Source: Bacteroidia bacterium (GTDB taxonomy: Bacteria; Bacteroidota; Bacteroidia; Chitinophagales; Chitinophagaceae). Taken from it: a stretch of DNA of 64,000 bases. The translations under genes and the position numbers were made by a program. Under the pieces are notes generated by a model, which made no database searches, had not been told where the DNA came from, and saw only the letters and a program-made list of their open reading frames with translations. Of this stretch, positions 33,089 to 41,452 are shown one piece after another. Within the stretch, counting starts at the first letter, position 1. Each line of letters begins with the position of its first letter. The DNA is taken from assembly GCA_030429205.1 (NCBI GenBank), contig JAUICZ010000003.1:186001-250000 (forward strand), read 5' to 3'.

Positions 33089-34159
33089 ATGATTAAACCC
33101 CTCACATCACTACGATTTTTTTTCGCTTTTATGGTTTTCCTCCATCACCTCTGGTTTCTATTAGATGAAAATCAGTTTTTGCATGATCTATATGATAATG
33201 TACTTAAGGAAGGTTTTATTGGCGTTAGTTTTTTCTTTATACTTAGTGGTTTTGTATTAAGCTATAACTATTACGACAAGTTCATTAATGGAGAAACTAA
33301 ATTCAGGCAGTTTAGTCTGGCACGTATAGCAAGAATATACCCCCTACATTTATTAACATTACTCATTGCCATTCCGCTGTCTCTTGGCGAAAATGCAATT
33401 AGTTGGGGTACAAAATTCATGCTCCACTTATTCCTCCTGCAGAGTTTTGTTCCTTCCGGGGACACCTACTTCTTCTTTAACTCGGTTTCCTGGAGCATAT
33501 CAAACGAAATGTTTTTCTATTTAATGTTTCCTCTATTAGTTTTTTTTCTATTAAAAAAGCAAAATGTAAAAATTGCACTAGGGTATATACTACTTATTCC
33601 GATACTCATATTTATTACGAACGATAGTTATCACGAAGCAATATTTGATGTAAACCCATTAACAAGAATAGCCGACTTCATCATTGGAATAATTCTGTAT
33701 AAAATTTACATCAAGAGAAAAGATACTGAGATACTCAACCGAAAGTCAATTGCTAGTATTGTTGAAATAGGGTCTATTGTGCTGCTAGCGGTTTTTCTGT
33801 CATTTCATCAATACATTCCAATAGGTTACCGATACTCTTGCTACTATTGGCTACCAATGACACTTTTGATCTATACATTTTCATACTCAAAAGGTATTAT
33901 ATCCAATATACTGTCAAACAGAATATTAGTGTTTCTGGGAGAAATCAGCTTTGGTTTTTACATGATACACATGCTCGCTATCAAGTATTATGAGTACCTA
34001 CCTCAAAAATTTGCCGCACTAAAATATTTACTGCCCAAAAGCTACATTGAAGCCATTGTTGTATTTGTTGTAACCCTGATACTAAGTATGATAACGTATA
34101 AATGGTACGAAACACCAGCTAACAAATTCATCAAAAAGAAGCTGGGTTCTAAATTATAG
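33089..34159 (+). CDS. acyltransferase 3 family membrane protein, copy 2
   Basis: The second 356-residue acyltransferase 3 protein, with the same motifs (LRFFFAFMVFLHHLW, GVSFFFILSGFVLSYNYYDK, RIARIYPLHLLTLL). It is moderately diverged from copy 1 in the middle but nearly identical over the last 90 residues. Both copies keep the catalytic-type His and look intact. It clearly arose by tandem duplication; different acyl or sugar specificity is possible but not shown. Confidence 0.92.
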   Translation: MIKPLTSLRFFFAFMVFLHHLWFLLDENQFLHDLYDNVLKEGFIGVSFFFILSGFVLSYNYYDKFINGETKFRQFSLARIARIYPLHLLTLLIAIPLSLGENAISWGTKFMLHLFLLQSFVPSGDTYFFFNSVSWSISNEMFFYLMFPLLVFFLLKKQNVKIALGYILLIPILIFITNDSYHEAIFDVNPLTRIADFIIGIILYKIYIKRKDTEILNRKSIASIVEIGSIVLLAVFLSFHQYIPIGYRYSCYYWLPMTLLIYTFSYSKGIISNILSNRILVFLGEISFGFYMIHMLAIKYYEYLPQKFAALKYLLPKSYIEAIVVFVVTLILSMITYKWYETPANKFIKKKLGSKL

Positions 34160-34206
34160 ACAGTTCATGCTATCAATATTTACTACATTTAATAGAAATT
34201 GAGTGT

Positions 34207-34329
34207 ATGAAAGCCATATTCAGATCTTTAATAGCCCTTGCCACTTTGTTGTTCATTTTTGAGAGTTGCCATAAACCGCCAATGAGTACAGGGCATAAAA
34301 GCTACAGACACAGCAAAAGAAATAGATAA
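34207..34329 (+). CDS. 40-residue lipoprotein-like peptide
   Basis: A short gene with a lipoprotein-type leader: KAIFRSLIALATLLFIFESC, the Cys at residue 20, then a basic tail (HKPPMSTGHKSYRHSKRNR). It lies 47 bases after the second acyltransferase. The lipobox is non-standard (Phe-Glu-Ser before Cys), but Bacteroidota lipoboxes are relaxed. The function is unknown and it could be a chance frame. Confidence 0.5.
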   Translation: MKAIFRSLIALATLLFIFESCHKPPMSTGHKSYRHSKRNR

Positions 34330-34420
34330 ACACAGCTGCTTTAGCAACTAATAATCATCTGATTGTATTTGTTTAAACAGCTTTTTAGATTATTTTAGCT
34401 TAAAATCAACTGCATAGACA

Positions 34421-35272
34421 ATGAGAAATAAAGCCGCATGGTGCTTATTGGCCGTTTTTTTACTATCATATCTACCTTCAGAAGCTCAGTTTATTACTAG
34501 CTTAAACAGGTACCGCAAACACGACAGAAAGGAAAATAAGATGAGACTGCAGTTGCACAAACGCATTTATCTTGGTGTTTACGGTCAGCATTTTATGAGT
34601 AATTCACTCTCTATGAGAATCAGGGATACTACATACCCTGACCAACAGTCTTTTACAGATAAAGTAAATAAAGGCAGCATAGACACTACGGTTCAAACTA
34701 ACGCAAGGCTAGGAAAATCTATTACTGCATACTTGGGTGTATCTGTACCCCTTGCTATGCTGAACAGCAAAAGCATGCTATGCCTGGATATTGAAGGGAA
34801 CATATTAATGGGCGAAATAACTCATGACACTATTAATATTCCATTGATATATAAAGACAACCCGGTTCAAGAAAACATGCCTTTCATGATGATGTCTGCT
34901 CCGATTAGTTTTAACTATAAGTTCGGTGGAGATGCCTCTTTAAGCAAAGACAACAGAACCATGCTATCTGCAGGTGCAGGTATTGCAGCCTCTTATACTA
35001 CTATAACAGGTATTGCAGAAGGTTACACTGCCGATCCGATTATTAACGCAGTACCATTTGTAAAAGCAGAGGTAGGCTTTTTAATGGGAGTTGCTGTAAA
35101 AATAAGAGGTACTGCTTATATGGGTAACTACAACTTTATTGACTACAAGGCAAAAGACTTGGGTAGTGCCAGTGGTGTTATCAGTAAAAACTATTCTGGC
35201 AGAATGGGATATAACCTATCTGTAATCATTATGCCTTTATCATTTACCTGGGATAGAAGGTATATTAGATAA
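34421..35272 (+). CDS. exported outer-membrane-like protein, unknown function
   Basis: 283 residues with a signal peptide (WCLLAVFLLSYLPSEAQ). The mature part has alternating amphipathic strands with glycine and aromatic girdle residues (KSITAYLGVSVPLAML, MLSAGAGIAASYTTITG, VEVGFLMG-type segments and a final LSVIIMPLSFTWDRRY), which suggests a small beta-barrel. No specific family is recognised. It has its own terminator 20 bases downstream. Confidence 0.7.
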   Translation: MRNKAAWCLLAVFLLSYLPSEAQFITSLNRYRKHDRKENKMRLQLHKRIYLGVYGQHFMSNSLSMRIRDTTYPDQQSFTDKVNKGSIDTTVQTNARLGKSITAYLGVSVPLAMLNSKSMLCLDIEGNILMGEITHDTINIPLIYKDNPVQENMPFMMMSAPISFNYKFGGDASLSKDNRTMLSAGAGIAASYTTITGIAEGYTADPIINAVPFVKAEVGFLMGVAVKIRGTAYMGNYNFIDYKAKDLGSASGVISKNYSGRMGYNLSVIIMPLSFTWDRRYIR

Positions 35273-35292
35273 TATTTTCTGAAAAATTATTT

Positions 35293-35318
35293 AAGCACCT
35301 TTTTATAAGGTGCTTTTT
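35293..35318 (+). terminator. intrinsic terminator after the 34421 gene
   Basis: AAGCACCT-ttttata-AGGTGCTT followed by T residues. Confidence 0.85.
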
Positions 35319-35369
35319 TGTGGATATTCATTAAGATTAAATAATTTTAGAGTATTGCAGGAACTAATA

Positions 35370-36257
35370 ATGGACTTTACAAAAACATACGACCTTATAG
35401 TTGAAAAACTGAGTAGCTGGGTTGAAGAGCTTGTTCAACTGCTACCCAACATGGTGCTTGCTGCTTTGGTTTGTGTACTGGGTGTGTTTGCATCTAAATG
35501 GTTGAGAAGAGCTGCCAAGAAACTAATAGATAGAGTTTCTAAACAGCAAACCATCAATAACCTTTTTGTATCATTCATATACATTACAGCAATAGGTATT
35601 ACCATTTTTGCCGCCCTCAGTATTTTAAAACTTGACAAAGCTGTAACCTCTATTTTAGCCGGTGCGGGTATTATAGGCTTGGCTTTAGCATTTGCCTTTC
35701 AGGATATTGCTACCAACTTCATTTCAGGCATATTCATCTCGTTCAGACGACCGATACATATAGGTGACATCGTAAAGCTGGGCGACTATATGGGTACTGT
35801 TGAAGATATCAACCTAAGGGATACTGTATTACTAACATTCGAAGGGCAAAGAGTTATTATTCCTAATAAAGATGTTTTTCAAAATGCAATTGAGAACTAT
35901 AGCTTATTGGGAAAAAGACGTATGGATCTTATTGTAGGAGTATCATACGGAGATGATCTTGAAAAAGTGAAGCGAGTTGTTCTTGAGGCCGTTCAAAAAG
36001 TATCAGTCCGAACGAAGGATGAGATTACATTTTTCTATACAGAATTTGGAGACAGCTCTATCAATTTTGAGCTGCGTATATGGATCAACAATCCGGACCA
36101 GCCGATATATCTACAAGGGCAAAGCGAGGCTATTATGTACATAAAAGAAGCCTTTGATCAAAATGATATTACCATACCTTTCCCAATACGCACTTTGGAC
36201 TTTGGTATAAAAGGCGGCGAAAAACTGGCAGATATTAGCTACTTCAATAAACACTAA
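35370..36257 (+). CDS. small-conductance mechanosensitive channel, MscS family
   Basis: Starting at ATG 35370 the protein has 295 residues, close to E. coli MscS. It has three membrane segments, the last being the pore helix with the Ala/Gly pattern SILAGAGIIGLALAFAFQDI (about 98-117). The beta domain holds RRPIHIGDIVKLGDYMGTVEDI (about 128-149). The channel opens under membrane tension to release solutes on hypo-osmotic shock. An MlaD-like gene follows 31 bases later on the same strand. Confidence 0.95.
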   Translation: MDFTKTYDLIVEKLSSWVEELVQLLPNMVLAALVCVLGVFASKWLRRAAKKLIDRVSKQQTINNLFVSFIYITAIGITIFAALSILKLDKAVTSILAGAGIIGLALAFAFQDIATNFISGIFISFRRPIHIGDIVKLGDYMGTVEDINLRDTVLLTFEGQRVIIPNKDVFQNAIENYSLLGKRRMDLIVGVSYGDDLEKVKRVVLEAVQKVSVRTKDEITFFYTEFGDSSINFELRIWINNPDQPIYLQGQSEAIMYIKEAFDQNDITIPFPIRTLDFGIKGGEKLADISYFNKH

Positions 36258-36288
36258 AAGCCGCGTAATTACGTAGCTTTGTAACTCA

Positions 36289-37206
36289 ATGTCATTAATT
36301 AAAAGAACAGGCATAGTTACGGTAGTAGTAGTTGTTTTGGCAATAACTACTGTATTGGTATACAATTACGCATACCTGGTATATCAGGATTATGACTACC
36401 ATACCAGTTACAAAGACGTTCATGGTCTGCAACGTTCATCGCCTGTTTTTTTAAATGGTGTTCGTATAGGAGAAGTAACGAAGATCAAGCTTAACAAAGA
36501 GTTACACCATGTAGATGTGGTGTTATCGGTAAAAAAAGAGGTACCTATCCCAAAGGGCTCTATCGCACTGATAGCATCAAACAATCTGGTAGACACCAGA
36601 ATGATTTACATAAGAACGACTGATAATCCGGAAATACTAAAACATAACGACAAGATCATAGGAAAGTATGATACCACAGTTCTTGAAATGCAAGACCAGA
36701 TAGCTCCAATAATCGACGGTGCAAAGTATATCTTGAATACGGCAGAAAAGAACTTTAACAACTTCAATAGAAAACTTGACCAGGGACTAGTTGAAAAAAC
36801 GCAAACAGATATCCGTACAATGGAAAGGGATATGAATAGCTACAGAAAACAAGTAGCATCCATTGAGGAAAGTGCAAATAAGGTTGTTAAATCGCTCTCG
36901 TCATTAAAGGCAGCAACCTACAGCATTAAACAAAAGAAAGACACAATTAACTCATCAATAGAAAATGCTGTTGAACAAACCAATACAATTGCTTCAGTAA
37001 AAATCGCTGATAAGACAACAGAGTTAAAACAGAACCTGGATAGTGTTAACCAACAAATCAGCACTACAACACAAAACCCAACCCTACAAAAATACCTGAA
37101 CGACAATGCTCTTTATAAAAGCACAACAGAAAGTGTACATGATGCAAACGAAAGCATGAAAGAACTAAAGGAAGCGCCTCCAGGAATTAGTTTGATTGGA
37201 AATTAA
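36289..37206 (+). CDS. MlaD/MCE domain lipid-transport protein
   Basis: A 305-residue protein with one N-terminal membrane anchor (VTVVVVVLAITTVLVYNYAY). A single MCE domain follows (about 40-115; YKDVHGLQRSSPVFLNGVRIGEV), then a long helical, coiled-coil-like tail. MCE proteins form hexameric rings that carry lipids between inner and outer membranes. No mlaE/mlaF ATPase genes are adjacent. A TAgcTTTG box (36274-36281) upstream could be its own -7 element. Its stop overlaps that of the convergent barrel gene. Confidence 0.88.
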   Translation: MSLIKRTGIVTVVVVVLAITTVLVYNYAYLVYQDYDYHTSYKDVHGLQRSSPVFLNGVRIGEVTKIKLNKELHHVDVVLSVKKEVPIPKGSIALIASNNLVDTRMIYIRTTDNPEILKHNDKIIGKYDTTVLEMQDQIAPIIDGAKYILNTAEKNFNNFNRKLDQGLVEKTQTDIRTMERDMNSYRKQVASIEESANKVVKSLSSLKAATYSIKQKKDTINSSIENAVEQTNTIASVKIADKTTELKQNLDSVNQQISTTTQNPTLQKYLNDNALYKSTTESVHDANESMKELKEAPPGISLIGN

Positions 37207-37895
37207 TTCCCAATCAGGTAAAGCAGCCTTAAACTAAATAGATCGTTAAACTGCTTACTCTCTCCCTGCCAGACAGGAATGTTCTGAAACGCTCTTATTG
37301 TTTTAACAGACCTTTGGTACCGTGCGTTCAAGAACCACCTATTTGCAATCTGCACCCCGTAGTTTATTACAAAGTTGATATCCTCATCATTAAAGCGAGT
37401 TTCATCAGGATTGATGATGACCGGCTGGTCTGTATATATCTCTTCTTTCGACTTCAGCAACCTTGCGTAACTGGCGCCTGCTCCTAAGTGCATATTCCAT
37501 TTTGCAGGTATTTTACAATGAAAGATGACCGGTATCTCTACATAGTTCAAATCCAGCCAGTACCGCTCAAAGAAATCACCTGAATAAAATGATGTTTTAG
37601 CAACAACTCCCCTGCTGCCCTTTTGGGTATACAGCAACTCTATATTCACGAAAAAATCAGAAAAAAGGTGTGCATATACAGTACCGCCAACTACCCATCC
37701 GGCTTTTTTATATCCTCCATAACTATCGCCGTCTACAGTAGAGAAATTACCTCCGGCTGTTAACCCTCCATAGAAAGTACGATCATCATTTTCTGAAAAA
37801 ATATCTACAAGCTGTGCGTTTGCAGTATAGGATGCTCCGGCTACAATGATGATAGCGAAAGTAAACTTGTGTATTTTTCTGAAAAGTCTGTTCAT
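37203..37895 (-). CDS. PorT-like outer-membrane beta-barrel, third in tandem
   Basis: A 230-residue protein with a signal peptide (FTFAIIIVAGASYTANAQ) and the 8-strand barrel pattern of the PorT/OMP_b-brl_2 group: TFYGGLTAGGNFSTVDGDSYGGYKKAG, VNIELLYTQKGSRG, LNYVEIPVIFHCKIP and a C-terminal FSLRLLYLIGN with terminal aromatic/hydrophobic residues. It starts one base after the stop of the preceding barrel gene (37897). It is paralogous to 37897-38565 and 38616-39293. The function is unknown. Confidence 0.87.
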   Translation of the reverse strand: MNRLFRKIHKFTFAIIIVAGASYTANAQLVDIFSENDDRTFYGGLTAGGNFSTVDGDSYGGYKKAGWVVGGTVYAHLFSDFFVNIELLYTQKGSRGVVAKTSFYSGDFFERYWLDLNYVEIPVIFHCKIPAKWNMHLGAGASYARLLKSKEEIYTDQPVIINPDETRFNDEDINFVINYGVQIANRWFLNARYQRSVKTIRAFQNIPVWQGESKQFNDLFSLRLLYLIGN

Positions 37896-37896
37896 A

Positions 37897-38565
37897 TTAA
37901 TCATCAAAACCAAAGTAGTACACCAACCTCATAGAAAACACACTACTAAATTGAGAGTTTCCGAAAAAGTAAGGTGGCACATCACTGTCTGCTCTTACTT
38001 TTACTAAAGAATATTGATAACGAGGGTTTAGGAAAAGTCCCTTTGTCAGTTTTAGATTAGCATCCAGCACTAAGTCAAAAGCATTCTGTTTGAATGGATG
38101 ATCATCAGAGTCGAAGTTCTGATCCGGATTTGTTTTCCCTCTTTCTGAAGATTGTACTAAACGCGCATAAGAAATACCACCGCCAATATGTGTTTTATTC
38201 TTCATTACGTAATACAATACAACAGGCACCTCTGCATAATCCAGCGAAATACCATAATCCCTTACAGACACTCCTTGTACCTTACCTGCGGTAATCACTT
38301 CTTTACCTCGGCTACCACGCTGTGTATATAATATTTCTACACCGGCCGCTACATCATTACCAATAAACATCAGCACCTTACCGCCAACGTTCATACCTGC
38401 TTTATCAAAACCTTTATAGTTATCTCCTGATATTTGAGAGAAGTTAGCACCAGCTATTAAACCTCCGTAAAAAGTACGACCATTACTAACATAATAGTTC
38501 TGTGCATCAGATGGCAACGCTACAAAACATAATAAACCAATTGCTATACACTTTAATAACCGCAT
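37897..38565 (-). CDS. PorT-like outer-membrane beta-barrel, second in tandem
   Basis: 222 residues from ATG 38565; an upstream frame extends into the previous gene and lacks the signal peptide. Signal CIAIGLLCFVALPSDAQ, then TFYGGLIAGANFSQISGDNY, AGVEILYTQRGSRG, LDYAEVPVVLYYVM and a final FSMRLVYYFGFDD. The architecture is the same as in its two neighbours, with sequence diverged mainly in the loops. Confidence 0.87.
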   Translation of the reverse strand: MRLLKCIAIGLLCFVALPSDAQNYYVSNGRTFYGGLIAGANFSQISGDNYKGFDKAGMNVGGKVLMFIGNDVAAGVEILYTQRGSRGKEVITAGKVQGVSVRDYGISLDYAEVPVVLYYVMKNKTHIGGGISYARLVQSSERGKTNPDQNFDSDDHPFKQNAFDLVLDANLKLTKGLFLNPRYQYSLVKVRADSDVPPYFFGNSQFSSVFSMRLVYYFGFDD

Positions 38566-38615
38566 AGTAAACCTATTAAGATTAGAACGAAAATAACGCC
38601 TTAGAATTGTATCAC

Positions 38616-39293
38616 CTAATTGAAAAGGTACATTAAGCGCACAGCCCACAAATTGTTGCTTTGCCTTGATGCACCAGACCTTGCAAACTCAGGATGGTAT
38701 GAATTTCTGATAGAGAGCAATGAATATTGGTAACGTATATTCAAAAAGAATCCTTTGTATAAATGAAGGTTTACACTCGCAATACCATTGATATCACTAC
38801 TCCTGAAAGGGTATTTTGCAAAATCTACAGTATCAGTAATAGAAGGTGTTGTAGTTGCCGTTTCTTTTTGACTCACCAGTTGAGAATATGATATACCTGC
38901 TCCAAAATGGCTTTTGCGTTTGTCGAAATAGTTAAGCAATACAGGTATTTCGGCATAATCCAGCCTTATATCATAGTTATTGATCTCGGCATTTTTACTT
39001 TGGGTCAGCTGTCTTTTATTAGACTTACTGCCCCTTTGGCTATATAACAGCTCTACGCTAACGGCAAAATGCGGCGCAAACTCAGTATAAACAATACCAC
39101 CGCCTGTTAAGCCAAACTTATGGAACCCCGCATAACTATCCCCGTCTATCTGTGCAAAAGTGCCACCTGCCACTAAACCACCGTAAAAAGTTCTTTTATC
39201 GTCTTTATAGTAGTTTTGTGCATATGTATTTTGTACACCAAGTGTTAATAAGACAATAGCAGTAAGTAATACGAATTTTCTAAATTTGTCCAC
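38616..39293 (-). CDS. PorT-like outer-membrane beta-barrel, first in tandem
   Basis: 225 residues with signal VLLTAIVLLTLGVQNTYAQ, followed by TFYGGLVAGGTFAQIDGDSY, AVSVELLYSQRGSKSNK and LDYAEIPVLLNYFD, ending LWAVRLMYLFN. It is the promoter-proximal member of three head-to-tail barrel paralogues. Its start lies 17 bases from the divergent 39311 gene, so promoters must sit inside coding sequence. Confidence 0.87.
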   Translation of the reverse strand: MDKFRKFVLLTAIVLLTLGVQNTYAQNYYKDDKRTFYGGLVAGGTFAQIDGDSYAGFHKFGLTGGGIVYTEFAPHFAVSVELLYSQRGSKSNKRQLTQSKNAEINNYDIRLDYAEIPVLLNYFDKRKSHFGAGISYSQLVSQKETATTTPSITDTVDFAKYPFRSSDINGIASVNLHLYKGFFLNIRYQYSLLSIRNSYHPEFARSGASRQSNNLWAVRLMYLFN

Positions 39294-39310
39294 TGAAACA
39301 GGATTTGCTA

Positions 39311-39619
39311 ATGAGCTTCAAATATACTGCAAACACCCTTAAAAAAATGGAACAGCTTTTTGAAGAAGCTAACTATACCATTAGATACGAGAAGGGAACA
39401 TTTAATTCGGGATATTGTATTCTTGAAGACAGGCGTGTAGCCGTGATCAATAAATTCTTGAGCATGGAAGGCCGCATCAATGCTCTTTTAGAAATACTAC
39501 CCAGCGTGAGCATTGATGAAGAAACCTTGAGTACTGAAATGCAGAAGTGGTACGGACAGGTACGCAACATCACTCCTGATAACAACTCATCAGTACAATC
39601 AGAAATAGACGCTAAGTAA
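39311..39619 (+). CDS. small conserved hypothetical protein
   Basis: A 102-residue cytosolic-looking protein from ATG 39311 (the frame opens at TTG 39305). SFKYTANTLKKMEQLFEEAN is helical and is followed by a strand-turn-strand GTFNSGYCILEDRRVAVINKF. No domain is recognised. The stop overlaps the start of the MBL hydrolase by one base (TAATG), so the two are translationally coupled. A perfect TAaaTTTG box lies at 39281-39288, inside the divergent barrel gene. Confidence 0.75.
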   Translation: MSFKYTANTLKKMEQLFEEANYTIRYEKGTFNSGYCILEDRRVAVINKFLSMEGRINALLEILPSVSIDEETLSTEMQKWYGQVRNITPDNNSSVQSEIDAK

Positions 39620-40383
39620 TGAAGATCTCTTTTTTAGGTACCGGCACATCGCAAGGTGTACCTTTAATAGGTTGCGATTGCGAGGTATGTACGTCAGATG
39701 ACAAACGCAACAACCGTTTGCGCTCATCTATTTGGGTAGAAACCCCTGAAGCCAGCATTGTTATTGACGCCGGGCCAGACTTCCGATACCAAATGTTGAG
39801 GCAAGAAGTAAAAAAACTGGATGCTATTGTCTTTACACACGGACATAAAGACCATGTTGCGGGGTTGGATGATGTGAGGGCCTATAACTTCTTTAGCAAA
39901 AAAGCCATGCAGGTGTATGCTACAGAAGAAACACAGGAAGTTTTAAAAAGAGAGTTCTCTTATGTATTTAGCGGAGTAAGCTATCCGGGCATACCTCAAA
40001 TAACGCTTAATACTATTAATGAGCATGATCCATTCTCTATAAACGGAGTAGCGCTTACGCCCATACTGGTTAAGCATATGTATATGGATGTTCTTGGCTT
40101 TCGTATTGGCGACTTTACCTACATAACTGATGCCAATTACATAGCTGATGCTGAAATAGAAAAAATAAGAGGCAGTAAAGCACTCGTACTAAATGCTTTG
40201 CGTCACGAGAAGCACCCTTCTCATTTTACACTAAAAGAGGCTATAGAAGTAGCACAAAATATAGGAGCAGAGCACACTTACTTTACACATATTAGTCACC
40301 AACTGGGTACTCATGAGGCTATAGATAGCCAACTACCGGAGGGGATACACCTGTCTTACGATGGACTAGAACTTACTTTTTAG
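39619..40383 (+). CDS. MBL-fold metal-dependent hydrolase (PhnP-like)
   Basis: A 254-residue metallo-beta-lactamase-fold enzyme. The N-terminus KISFLGTGTSQGVPLIGCDC and CEVCTSDD with paired cysteines resemble PhnP-type cyclic phosphodiesterases. The metal motif HGHKDHVAGLDDVR (about 74-87) and later His/Asp residues (ITDANY, HEKHPSHFT, FTHISHQLG) complete the two-metal site. The substrate is not predictable. It is coupled to the small upstream gene. Confidence 0.9.
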   Translation: MKISFLGTGTSQGVPLIGCDCEVCTSDDKRNNRLRSSIWVETPEASIVIDAGPDFRYQMLRQEVKKLDAIVFTHGHKDHVAGLDDVRAYNFFSKKAMQVYATEETQEVLKREFSYVFSGVSYPGIPQITLNTINEHDPFSINGVALTPILVKHMYMDVLGFRIGDFTYITDANYIADAEIEKIRGSKALVLNALRHEKHPSHFTLKEAIEVAQNIGAEHTYFTHISHQLGTHEAIDSQLPEGIHLSYDGLELTF

Positions 40384-40441
40384 TTTAATTAACATTTGCA
40401 TCCATTAACTTTACAGGATTACATAGCAATAAACATTTATA

Positions 40442-40993
40442 ATGAAACAATTTATATACATCACTTTTATTACCCTATTTATTACAAGTGCAGCCAATGC
40501 CCAGTACCAAAATACCAAGATAAAAGTTGGCGAAATAGCACCTGAATTGGCTTTTGAAAACCCTGATGGTGATACACTACGCCTTTCTGAAATTAATGAC
40601 AAAAGAATTGTGTTGATCGACTTCTGGGCTTCATGGTGTGGTCCTTGTCGCAGAGCTAACCCAAGGCTGGTAAAAATGTACGAAGAGTATAAAGACCAGA
40701 AGTTTGAAGGGGCAAAAAAAGGATTTACTGTATTAAGTGTATCGCTGGATAAAGACAAAGACAAGTGGAAAGGAGCTATTGCTAAAGATAACCTGACATG
40801 GGAATACCATATAAGCGACCTTGGCGGATGGCAATCTAAACCTGCACAAGACTATGGCGTTCAATACATTCCGCAAGCTGTATTAGTAGGCCCTGACGGT
40901 AAAATAATAGCACATTACAACTCTGCAGAACGTGCAGAAACAGAGCTAAAAAAGCGCCTGAAGGAAAAGAAGAAGTTCTTGGGTATTTTTTAG
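40442..40993 (+). CDS. TlpA-like thiol-disulfide oxidoreductase
   Basis: 183 residues with a signal peptide ([15 protein letters not shown]) and a thioredoxin fold: [16 protein letters not shown] (about 61-76) is the WCxxC active site, and a later cis-Pro motif [12 protein letters not shown] completes it. It is likely a periplasmic reductant, for instance for DsbD partners or cytochrome maturation. The family is clear, the partner unknown. Confidence 0.93.
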   Translation: MKQFIYITFITLFITSAANAQYQNTKIKVGEIAPELAFENPDGDTLRLSEINDKRIVLIDFWASWCGPCRRANPRLVKMYEEYKDQKFEGAKKGFTVLSVSLDKDKDKWKGAIAKDNLTWEYHISDLGGWQSKPAQDYGVQYIPQAVLVGPDGKIIAHYNSAERAETELKKRLKEKKKFLGIF

Positions 40994-41000
40994 ATTATTT

Positions 41001-41031
41001 TTGTCAAAATTCGAAAAACATTCTACCTTTG
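41001..41031 (+). promoter_or_regulatory. rpmE promoter
   Basis: TTG (41001-41003), 20 bases and TACCTTTG (41024-41031) match the consensus perfectly. The start codon is 47 bases further on. Confidence 0.65.
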
Positions 41032-41078
41032 CACACCTTGTAACACATGGCAAAATCCATGTATCAAAATATATAATA

Positions 41079-41333
41079 ATGAAAAAAGAAATACATCCAG
41101 AAGATTATCGTTTAGTAGTGTTTAAAGACATGTCTAACGATTACGCGTTTTTGACTCGCTCTACGGCTCCTACAAAAGAAACTATTCAATGGGAAGATGG
41201 TAATGAATACCCATTGGTAAAAGTGGAGATCTCTCACAAATCTCACCCTTTCTACACTGGTAAGTCTGTATTTGTAGATACAGCAGGACGTATCGAGAAA
41301 TTCAAGCAGCGTTACGGAAACAGAAAGAAATAA
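41079..41333 (+). CDS. rpmE2: 50S ribosomal protein L31, type B
   Basis: 84 residues from ATG 41079: [19 protein letters not shown], then [27 protein letters not shown] and a [11 protein letters not shown] tail. It has no cysteines, so it is the zinc-independent type B form. The longer upstream frame includes the promoter and is rejected. It is flanked by its own promoter and terminator. Confidence 0.96.
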   Translation: MKKEIHPEDYRLVVFKDMSNDYAFLTRSTAPTKETIQWEDGNEYPLVKVEISHKSHPFYTGKSVFVDTAGRIEKFKQRYGNRKK

Positions 41334-41366
41334 TTGTACTTTATACAATATTTGCATTAAGCATGA

Positions 41367-41394
41367 AAAATCCCGACTTTTGTCGGGATTTTTT
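41367..41394 (+). terminator. rpmE terminator
   Basis: AAAATCCCGAC-tttt-GTCGGGATTTT followed by T residues, 33 bases after the stop. Confidence 0.9.
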
Positions 41395-41452
41395 CATTAA
41401 AAGCACATCTCTATCCCGCTAAGCGGTACTACGAAGAGTGGCAATTAATAGT

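Noticed and set aside
37203-39293. Three barrel genes as one frameshifted gene
   Set aside because: Each has its own signal peptide, full barrel and stop, so they are separate paralogues.
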